Positions 40,306 to 45,701 of a DNA stretch of 45,701 nucleotides are shown here, piece after piece. The number at the start of each line of letters is the position of its first letter. Within the stretch, counting starts at the first letter, position 1. The stretch comes from Gammaproteobacteria bacterium (GTDB lineage Bacteria; Pseudomonadota; Gammaproteobacteria; Ga0077536). Position numbers and translations under genes: made by a program. The notes under the pieces were generated by a model that did no database searches, was not told where the DNA came from, and worked only from the letters and a program-made list of their open reading frames with translations. The stretch lies in assembly GCA_019747795.1 (NCBI GenBank), contig JAIEQK010000133.1, forward strand, positions 1-45,701, read 5' to 3'.

Positions 40306-40749
40306 CTAGCGGGTGATCGCGACAAGCACGCTGCACGGCGCGTGCTCGATCAGCGCGGGCGAGGTCGAGCCGCGCCACCAGCGCTCCGCCCAGCTGTCCA
40401 GGTGCTTGTGGCCGACGACGATGAGGTCGGCCTCGATCTCGCGCGCGTAGCGCGTGATCTCCTCCACCGTGTCACCGACCAGCAGCACCCCCTTGGCGGT
40501 GACACCGGACGCCGCCATCTTCGCCACGCCCTCGTCCAGGATCGCCTGGTAGGCCTCGCGCTCGCGCTCGGTCTCCGGCGCGACGAACACGCCGCCTTCC
40601 ATGCTGCCGACCAGCAGCGATGAGGCATTCGGCATCACCGCCACCAGCGCGAGATCCGCGTGGCTCCACTGGGCGATGTCGACGCTGTCCAGCAGGGCCT
40701 TCTGCCCGGGTTCGGATCCGTCGTAGGCGAGGAGTATGTGCTTGTACAT
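40306..40749 (-). CDS. Universal stress protein (UspA family)
   Basis: A 147-residue UspA-like protein. It starts MYKHILLAYDGSEPGQKALLDSVDIAQ with a GAGAGG ribosome binding site 6 bases upstream of ATG 40749. ADLIVVGHKHLDSWAERWWRGSTSPALIEHAPCSVLVAI occupies the place of the ATP-binding loop; the second Gly of the standard G-2x-G-9x-G(S/T) pattern is His here and the spacing is one longer, so nucleotide binding may differ. The open frame that extends upstream to 41133 is not homologous. Its stop is 13 bases from the ABC ATPase stop, facing it, with a short palindrome CCCGCTAGCGGG at the junction (no U-tract). Confidence 0.92.
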   Translation of the reverse strand: MYKHILLAYDGSEPGQKALLDSVDIAQWSHADLALVAVMPNASSLLVGSMEGGVFVAPETEREREAYQAILDEGVAKMAASGVTAKGVLLVGDTVEEITRYAREIEADLIVVGHKHLDSWAERWWRGSTSPALIEHAPCSVLVAITR

Positions 40750-40905
40750 GGCGACCTCTCGGAAGGACTGCGGGCCGACGCCGTGACGGGCGTTCTGGAG
40801 CCCATTGAATGGCAAAACCGCGCGCGGCGGAAGAGGCGCTGGCCCCTGGCGCCGGGCGCGCGAGTGGCGTGAAATGGCGGCCTTGCCAACGTGGAGCCCG
40901 CGGCC

Positions 40906-41551
40906 ATGAAGCTCTATTCCCACCCCGAGTCCGGCAACAGCTACAAGGTGCGACTGCTGTGCGCGCTGCTCGGCGTCGGCTACGAGTGCGAGGACGTCGA
41001 CCTCATGCACGACGCCCAACATCAGCCGGCCTTCCTCGCCGTCAATCCGCGCGGCGAGGTGCCCTGCCTGGTCGACGGCGACATCGTGCTGCGCGACTCC
41101 GCCGCCATCCTGCTCTACATCGCCGGGAAGCACGGGCCGCGGCCCTGGTGGTCGGATGACATCGCCGAGCAGGCCGACATCCAGCAGTGGCTCGCCTTCG
41201 CCGCGAGCTGGGTGCAGTACGGCGTGTTCACCGCACGCGCGCTGGTGGCCTTCGGCATGCCGGCCAATGGTCTGCCGCTCGACTTCAAGGGCGAGAGCCT
41301 GGAGGGTGCGCGTATTCGCGGGCGGCGTTCACTCGAGATCCTCTCGCAGCAGCTTGGCACCCATGACTGGCTGGCCCTGCGGTCGCCCGACCATCGCCGA
41401 CGTGGCGGTGTTCCCCTACATCGCGCTCGCGCCCATGGGCGGCATCGATCTCGCGCCCTATCCGGCGGTGCTCGCCTGGATCGCGCGCGTGCGCGCGCTG
41501 CCGGGCTTCATCCCGATAGCGGGCCTGGACGACCCGCGTTACCGCGGTTGA
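40906..41551 (+). pseudogene. Glutathione S-transferase, frameshifted
   Basis: The N-terminal thioredoxin-like domain (MKLYSHPESGNSYKVRLLCALLGVGYE, then VNPRGEVPCLVDGDIVLRDSAAILLYIA with the Ser of the ES/DS glutathione site) reads from ATG 40906 in one frame. After GTHDWLA the homology moves to another frame: GRPTIADVAVFPYIALAPMGGIDLAPYPAVLAWIARVRALPGFIPIAGLDDPRYRG, ending at 41551. The change is at a CCC run at 41375-41377; removing one C restores WLACGRPTIADVAVF. So the gene has a one-base insertion, or an assembly error. If the frame were intact the protein would be about 214 residues, normal for a GST. The start of the next gene (ATG 41551) overlaps its stop. The open reading frame that joins the GST N-terminus to the downstream enzyme is an artefact of this shift. 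Confidence 0.85.
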
Positions 41552-42453
41552 TGAGGGCGCCGACCATGGATCCCGTTGTCATCAAGGCCTGTCTGAACGG
41601 CGCGCGCGGGCGCGACAAGAACACCAACGTGCCTTGGACGCCCGCCGAGGTCGCGGCGGAAGCCGAGCGCTGCGCGGCGGCCGGCGCAGCCATCGTGCAC
41701 ATCCATGCGCGTGGCGAGCACGGTGAGGTGAGCTATGACCCGGCGTGGTATGCCGAGGCCGACGCGCTCATCCGCGAGCGCACCGATCTCATCATCAATC
41801 ACACCACCGCCCGCCTGCCGGACGCCGACATCGGGCTGGTGCTGCGTTATCTCGAACAGACGCCGCTGCCGGTGGACATGGTGTCGCTGAACCTCGGCGC
41901 CATTCTCATCAACGGCGCGCGCGTGAACGACACACGTGGCACGCTCGCCATCCCCAACTCCTACGAGGACATTCGTCAGACCATTGCCGTCTGCGCCGCG
42001 CGCGGCATCGTGCCGGAGCCGGCGCTGTTCGACGCCGGCTTTCTGAGTCACCTGGTGATGCTGGAGGACGACGGCCTGTTGACGCGTCCGCGCTGGCTGC
42101 TGCTCGAGTTCGGCGGACGCTGGGGCGACGGGCTCTTGGTGATGCCCGGCACCACGCGGAGTTTCAGCTTCATGCGCGACTGCCTGCGCGACCTGTATCC
42201 CGAGGTCGCGGTCGCCGCGCATGGCTACGAGGACAGCGTGTTCCACATCGGCGCGCTGGCCATCGCGGGCGGCGACCATCTGCGTGTAGGCTTCGAGGAC
42301 CGGGTGACGCTGCCGGACGGTCGCCTCGCGCGCAGCAACGCCGAGTTCGTCGAATGGGCGGTGACCGTCGGCCAGGCCCACGGCCGTCGGCCGGCCACGC
42401 CCGACGAAGCGCGCGCCCTCATCGGCCTGCCGGACAAATCGGCGACGCGTTGA
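41551..42453 (+). CDS. BKACE (DUF849) beta-keto acid cleavage enzyme
   Basis: A 300-residue TIM-barrel enzyme of the beta-keto acid cleavage (3-keto-5-aminohexanoate cleavage, Kce) family. MDPVVIKACLNGARGRDKNTNVPWTPAEVAAEAERCAAAGAAIVHIHARGEHGEVSYDP carries the HIHAR motif, where the family has the zinc-binding His pair, and LIINHTTARLPDADIGLVLRYLEQTPLPVDMVSLNLG continues the fold. Family enzymes split a beta-keto acid with acetyl-CoA into an acyl-CoA and acetoacetate. The specific substrate is not evident. ATG 41551 overlaps the GST stop (TGATG); ATG 41566 is an alternative start just inside. The C-terminus RPATPDEARALIGL is also conserved. Confidence 0.85.
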   Translation: MRAPTMDPVVIKACLNGARGRDKNTNVPWTPAEVAAEAERCAAAGAAIVHIHARGEHGEVSYDPAWYAEADALIRERTDLIINHTTARLPDADIGLVLRYLEQTPLPVDMVSLNLGAILINGARVNDTRGTLAIPNSYEDIRQTIAVCAARGIVPEPALFDAGFLSHLVMLEDDGLLTRPRWLLLEFGGRWGDGLLVMPGTTRSFSFMRDCLRDLYPEVAVAAHGYEDSVFHIGALAIAGGDHLRVGFEDRVTLPDGRLARSNAEFVEWAVTVGQAHGRRPATPDEARALIGLPDKSATR

Positions 42454-42514
42454 GCCGTCCACGCCCTGCGTGCATGCCATCATCGATACGAACCTGAAAA
42501 AGAGGGGAGCTCCC

Positions 42515-43300
42515 ATGAAAGTCGCAGCCATCGGCCAGGTCTTCGTCAAGGCCACCCGTTTTCTCGCACCCACCACGGTGGAGGTCGATGCCGACGGCAT
42601 TCGTCACGACCGCGCGTTCGCGCTCGTCGAGGCGGACGACAAGTTCGTCAATTCCGATCAGCATCGCACCTTCCTGCCCTTGAGCTTCGACTACGACGCC
42701 GCGGCCGAACGCCTGCGCCTCAGCCTGCCCGACGGCCGCGTGGTCGAAGGCAGCGCCGCACCCGGCGAGCGCCGCTTCAGCATCGATCATGCGACCCTGC
42801 GCGACATCGACGTGGCCGAGGTCGCGGGGCCGTGGCGCGACGTCTTGAGCGAGTTCGCCGGCCGTCCTATCGGTCTCGTGCGCTGCCTGTCGCGCGGCCG
42901 CGGCATCGACGTGTTCCCGGTGACCCTGGTGTGCACCGGCTCGCTCGCGCGTCTGGCGCGCGAAGTCGGCGCGCCGGTCGACGCCGCGCGCTTCCGCGCC
43001 GGCTTCGTCATCGAGCACGAGGGCGAGCACGATGAAGACCATTGGGAAGGGCGCGAACTGCGCGTTGGCGCGGCGCGCCTGCGCGTGCGCACCGCCGTGC
43101 CGCGCTGCGCCATCACCGGCTTCAATCCTGCCTCCGGCGCGCGTGACCAGGACGTGATGAAAGGCCTCATCCGTTACCGCGACAAGGTCGGTCTGCCGGA
43201 CGGCATGCTGCCCGGCTACGCCACGCCGGGCTTCGCCACCTACGCCGAAGTGCTGGAACCCGGCCAGGTCTCGCTCGGCGATCCGGTGGTTCTCCTGTAG
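42515..43300 (+). CDS. MOSC domain protein
   Basis: A 261-residue protein with an N-terminal beta-barrel (MKVAAIGQVFVKATRFLAP, GIRHDRAFALVEADDKFVNSDQHRTFLPLSF) and a C-terminal MOSC domain. RFRAGFVIEHEGEHDEDHWEGRELRVGAARLRVRTAVPRCAITGFNPASGARDQDVMKGL contains the conserved Cys (in PRCAITG) that ligates molybdenum in MOSC proteins such as mARC and YiiM. The ATG at 42515 is fixed by an AGAGGGGAG ribosome binding site. Such proteins handle sulfurated molybdenum cofactor or reduce N-hydroxylated substrates. The gene follows the BKACE gene by 61 bases on the same strand. Confidence 0.88.
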   Translation: MKVAAIGQVFVKATRFLAPTTVEVDADGIRHDRAFALVEADDKFVNSDQHRTFLPLSFDYDAAAERLRLSLPDGRVVEGSAAPGERRFSIDHATLRDIDVAEVAGPWRDVLSEFAGRPIGLVRCLSRGRGIDVFPVTLVCTGSLARLAREVGAPVDAARFRAGFVIEHEGEHDEDHWEGRELRVGAARLRVRTAVPRCAITGFNPASGARDQDVMKGLIRYRDKVGLPDGMLPGYATPGFATYAEVLEPGQVSLGDPVVLL

Positions 43301-43318
43301 GTCGGACTTCAGTCCGAC
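43301..43318. repeat. Short REP-type palindrome
   Basis: GTCGGACTTCAGTCCGAC is a perfect 18-base hairpin that starts directly after the MOSC stop (TAG). TGTAGG...ACATTC flank it, the same kind of surroundings as the REP pair at 26146-26240. No U-tract follows, so termination would be weak. Confidence 0.7.
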
Positions 43319-43355
43319 ATTCTCCTTCTGTTCATCGATCGATCACGCTCGACCC

Positions 43356-44438
43356 ATGCCAAACGCCCTCCCCATCGTCCCCCCGGATGCCATCGACGCA
43401 ACATGGCTCACCAAGGCGCTGCGCGCGTCCGGCCATGACGTCGAGGTGCGCGGCGTGACCACCGAGCAGATCGGCACCGGTCAGATCGGCGACACGTTTC
43501 GTCTAACGCTGGACTATGCGGGTGGGCCGCCGGCCGGTGCGCCGCGCAGCGTGATCGGCAAGTTTCCGTCCGCCAACGCCGAGAGTCGCCAGGCCGCGCG
43601 CCTGTTCCGTATCTACCAGGCCGAGGCGCTCTTCTATCGCGAACTCGCGGCCACGGCCGGCATGCGCGTGCCCCATCCCTACCTCGCGCTGTTCGACGAG
43701 GAGACCCACGATTTCGTGCTGCTGCTCGAAGACCTGGGTCACCTGCGCGGCGGCAACCAGATGACCGGCTGCACGCTCGCCGAGGCGCGGGTGGTGGTGC
43801 GCGAAGCGGCGCGGCTGCATGCGTCGCACTGGGAGGATCCGCGACTCTATGCCTCCCCCTGGATCAATCGGCCCGAGACCGCCTGGAGCTTCTACACCGC
43901 GGATCAGATGCGCGGCGTCTGGCCGGGCTTCGTCGAACGCCACGGCCCGAGCCTGGCGCCCGAAGTGCTGGACGTCGCGCGCCGCCTGGTGGAAGGCTTC
44001 GATCGCTGGAACGCGCCGCGCGGCGGGCCGCGCAGCCTGGCGCACAACGATCTACGCCCCGACAACCTGCTGCTCGGCGAGCGGGATGGCGTGCCCGACG
44101 TGGTGGTGGTCGACTGGCAGACCATGACATTCAGCTACGGCGCTTCCGATCTGACCTATTTCCTGAGTGGTGCGCTGCCGCCGGACACGCGGCGCGCCCA
44201 CGAAGCGAAACTCATCGCCAGCTATCTCGAAGAACTGGCACGGGGCGGCGTGCGCGATTACGGCGAGCGCGAGTTCATGCGCGACTATCGCCATTTCAGT
44301 TTCACCGCGGCCGCCATCGCCATCGGCTCTTCGATGTCGGTCAAGCGCACCGAGCGCGGCGACGCGATGTTCATGGCGATGCTCGAGGGCGCGGCGCGCC
44401 ACGTGCTGGACCTCGACGCGCTCGCGGTACTCGCGTGA
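43356..44438 (+). CDS. Phosphotransferase/kinase-like protein (APH/ecdysteroid-kinase superfamily)
   Basis: A 360-residue protein kinase-like-fold enzyme. SVIGKFPSANAESRQAARLFRIYQAEALFYREL carries the ATP-binding Lys (KF) and the Glu of the C helix (E-x-x-F-Y-R-E-L). DFVLLLEDLG is the hinge. LAHNDLRPDNLLL (about 228-240) is the Brenner motif H-N/G-D-x-x-x-x-N with catalytic Asp, and VVVDWQTM (about 249-256) supplies the metal-binding Asp. The arrangement is that of the aminoglycoside phosphotransferase/choline kinase superfamily, in the group near ecdysteroid kinase-like and acyl-CoA dehydrogenase-associated proteins. No resistance gene was recognised; the acceptor is unknown. It begins 38 bases after a REP palindrome and ends 13 bases from the convergent methyltransferase gene. 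Confidence 0.82.
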   Translation: MPNALPIVPPDAIDATWLTKALRASGHDVEVRGVTTEQIGTGQIGDTFRLTLDYAGGPPAGAPRSVIGKFPSANAESRQAARLFRIYQAEALFYRELAATAGMRVPHPYLALFDEETHDFVLLLEDLGHLRGGNQMTGCTLAEARVVVREAARLHASHWEDPRLYASPWINRPETAWSFYTADQMRGVWPGFVERHGPSLAPEVLDVARRLVEGFDRWNAPRGGPRSLAHNDLRPDNLLLGERDGVPDVVVVDWQTMTFSYGASDLTYFLSGALPPDTRRAHEAKLIASYLEELARGGVRDYGEREFMRDYRHFSFTAAAIAIGSSMSVKRTERGDAMFMAMLEGAARHVLDLDALAVLA

Positions 44439-44451
44439 GTGGCGTGCCGCG

Positions 44452-45183
44452 CTAGAGGCGGCGGCGCAGCGCCGGGATCAGCATCGGCACGCGCGCGCGA
44501 TACTCGCGGTAGCGGTCTTCGAAGTGCGCGACCAGATCGCGCTCTTCGAGCAGCGTGCCGATGACGATGTAGCCAGTGGTGGCGAGCGCGAACAAGAGAT
44601 GCGTAACGGTCATTACCGGCGTCGCCCAGAAGGCCAGCAGGAAGCCGAAGTAGATCGGGTGGCGCACGTGCCGATAGAAGCTCGGCGTGCGAAAGCCCTT
44701 CTGCGGCAGGGGCTTTCCGCGAAAGTGGCACCACACCTGCAGCAGGCCCGAGAGTTCGAAGTGATCGATGAGGAAGGTGCTCACCAGCACCACGCCCCAC
44801 CCCGTCGCGCAGAGCGCCCACAGCAGCCAGGCCAGGCCGCTGCCGCTCACGTCCCACAGCACCCCACCCAGCGGACGCCACTGCCAGAAGATCAGCAAAA
44901 GCGCCAGGTTGGTGGCCAGGACGTAGGTGCTGCGCTCAATGGCTGGCGGCACGATGCGCGTCCACCACGCCTTGAACCCGCGTCGCGCCATCACGCTGTG
45001 CTGCACGGCGAACACGCCCAGCACCGCCAGGTTGATGGCGAGCGCCGCGAGGGTGAACTCGCCCGGCGGGAGATCCATGGACTTCGGCACCAGGAAATTG
45101 CCGACGAAGCCGATGGCGTAGAGGAAGGTCGCGAGGAACAGGGCGTAGCTCGCCACGCCGTAGAGCAGGAAGATCGTCGCCAT
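44452..45183 (-). CDS. mddA: Methanethiol S-methyltransferase (MddA-like)
   Basis: A 243-residue integral membrane methyltransferase of the isoprenylcysteine methyltransferase type. It starts MATIFLLYGVASYALFLATFLYAIGFVGNFLVP, followed by VFAVQHSVMARRGFKAWWTRIVPPAIERSTYVL and VSTFLIDHFELSGLLQVW. The SAM-binding C-terminus reads FRTPSFYRHVRHPIYFGFLLAFWATPVMTVTHLLFALATTGYIVIGTLLEERDLVAHF. These parts follow the pattern of MddA, which makes dimethyl sulfide from methanethiol with SAM. The start is ATG 45183; open frame to 45363 adds unrelated codons. The presence of other family members (NnrU and ICMT-like) means that biochemical function is inferred from family, not shown. It stands next to the selenoprotein gene on the opposite strand. 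Confidence 0.84.
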   Translation of the reverse strand: MATIFLLYGVASYALFLATFLYAIGFVGNFLVPKSMDLPPGEFTLAALAINLAVLGVFAVQHSVMARRGFKAWWTRIVPPAIERSTYVLATNLALLLIFWQWRPLGGVLWDVSGSGLAWLLWALCATGWGVVLVSTFLIDHFELSGLLQVWCHFRGKPLPQKGFRTPSFYRHVRHPIYFGFLLAFWATPVMTVTHLLFALATTGYIVIGTLLEERDLVAHFEDRYREYRARVPMLIPALRRRL

Positions 45184-45355
45184 GGTCGCTTTCCCGGCAG
45201 TGCAAGAGGACTCCATGTTAGCCCCTCGTCCTGGATGTACGTCTGTGGCAATTGGCACAGAGGCTTGGCGCCCTGCCCACCGCCATCTTGTGCCCGCGAC
45301 GCGCATCGCCCAACATCCGTTGCACGCTTTCCGTTCAACAACATGAGGGCCTGCC

Positions 45356-45697
45356 ATGAGCAAGCAAATCGGCTGGTACTACTTCCGCAAGGGGTGAACC
45401 AGCTGTGACAGAGCGTCCAAGTTCATGGACGCACGCGGGATTACTCCCAAGGAATCCGTACCGGCTTCGAGAAAGCTCGGCGCGGAGGATGCGCGCAGCC
45501 TGGCCGCCGCGGCGACCACCGTCATCGTGGCCAAGGGCAAGCAGAGCCAGACCTTCAAACCGGCCGGCAAGCCGACGGATGAAGTGATCCAGGCGATGCT
45601 CGGCCCCACCGGCAACCTGCGCGCGCCGACCATCGTCACCGGCAAGACGGTGCTGGTCGGGTTCAGTGAAGAGGTGTACCAGGCGGCGCTTGGTTGA
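45356..45697 (+). CDS. Selenoprotein of the ArsC-like (UxxC) family, Sec at codon 14
   Basis: From ATG 45356, with GAGGG 6 bases upstream, the frame reads MSKQIGWYYFRKG, then TGA at 45395-45397, then TSCDRASKFMDARGITPKE and on to a real stop at 45695-45697. Reading TGA as selenocysteine gives a 113-residue thioredoxin-fold protein with U14-T-S-C17, a UxxC redox motif. The C-terminus LGPTGNLRAPTIVTGKTVLVGF contains the APT cis-Pro region of ArsC/Spx-like proteins, and the whole follows the pattern of the ArsC-family (seleno)proteins known in other proteobacteria. A SECIS-like hairpin follows the TGA at the right distance. A frame that starts at the internal ATG 45425 lacks the active site. The likely function is thiol/disulfide or arsenate-type reduction. 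The gene ends 4 bases before the window edge. Confidence 0.85.
45413..45432 (+). promoter_or_regulatory. Bacterial SECIS element candidate
   Basis: GCGTCCA (45413-45419) pairs with TGGACGC (45426-45432), a perfect 7-bp stem around a 6-base loop AGTTCA. The loop has G in its second position followed by U, as SelB-binding loops require, and starts 22 bases after the TGA; the accepted range is about 16 to 37. The hairpin is inside the coding sequence, in the place bacterial SECIS elements occupy. Confidence 0.75.
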
Positions 45698-45701
45698 AGA
45701 C

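Noticed and set aside
40302-40313. CCCGCTAGCGGG between ABC ATPase and UspA as a bidirectional terminator
   Set aside because: Short stem without U-tract; overlaps the uspA stop codon and may be chance.
40891-42453. A real GST-BKACE fusion protein
   Set aside because: The GST C-terminal half is present in a different frame and ends at the start of the BKACE gene, so the joined frame is due to a one-base insertion.
45395-45397. TGA as an ordinary nonsense mutation (pseudogene)
   Set aside because: It falls exactly at the UxxC active-site position, the rest of the frame is intact and a SECIS-like hairpin follows at the right distance.

Overview
The window is about 45.7 kb of high-GC DNA, densely coding on both strands. 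It reads as a chromosomal segment of a Gram-negative proteobacterium, most likely a gammaproteobacterium or a close relative, possibly from an environmental genome. The reasons are a complete MSHA-type (type IVb) pilus operon, hopanoid and squalene genes, a PEP-CTERM protein with the TPR lipoprotein PrsT, a TonB-dependent receptor and LolCDE/MacB-type transport genes. I saw no rRNA, tRNA, CRISPR array, integrase or complete insertion sequence. Palindromic REP-type repeats are frequent.

Layout. (1) 1-4.5 kb, minus strand: the end of a hopanoid locus (hpnG fragment, squalene synthase), an NnrU-family membrane protein, a DUF347 four-repeat membrane protein and a CaiB-type CoA-transferase. (2) 4.7-8.3 kb, plus strand: an MshQ-like adhesin separated from the rest of the msh genes, and a 2OG-Fe(II) oxygenase. 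(3) 8.3-9.3 kb: a composite palindromic repeat array with a variable GATTC microsatellite. (4) 9.3-21.7 kb, minus strand: the msh operon, transcribed mshI-I2-J-K-L-M-N-E-G-A-C-D-O-P, with many 4-nt overlaps. (5) 21.9-27.6 kb: two flavin-dependent monooxygenases of the NtaA/SnaA/DszA class on either side of a TonB receptor and a DUF3574 protein. (6) 27.7-33.1 kb: PrsT, a PEP-CTERM protein behind a sigma-54-type promoter with two upstream dyads, and a methyltransferase. (7) 33.3-40.3 kb: a membrane protein, a VAO-type flavoprotein, two FtsX/MacB-type permeases (the first fused to an N-terminal zinc ribbon), a LolA-like periplasmic protein and the ABC ATPase. (8) 40.3-45.7 kb: UspA, a frameshifted GST, a BKACE-family enzyme, a MOSC protein, a kinase-like phosphotransferase, an MddA-type methanethiol methyltransferase and, at the right edge, a selenoprotein of the ArsC-like family.

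How it works together. The msh genes encode a pilus assembly machine whose ATPase MshE carries two c-di-GMP-binding MshEN motifs, so pilus extension is probably second-messenger controlled. The 33-40 kb genes look like one ABC exporter or lipoprotein/lipid-trafficking system. The oxygenases, receptor and MddA suggest organosulfur or xenobiotic metabolism, but no substrate can be read from sequence.

The observations I consider most worth checking are the in-frame UGA with a SECIS-like hairpin at 45395, the zinc-ribbon/ABC-permease fusion at 35696, the sigma-54 promoter plus dyads upstream of the PEP-CTERM gene, and the 51-bp palindrome inserted in frame in mshP.
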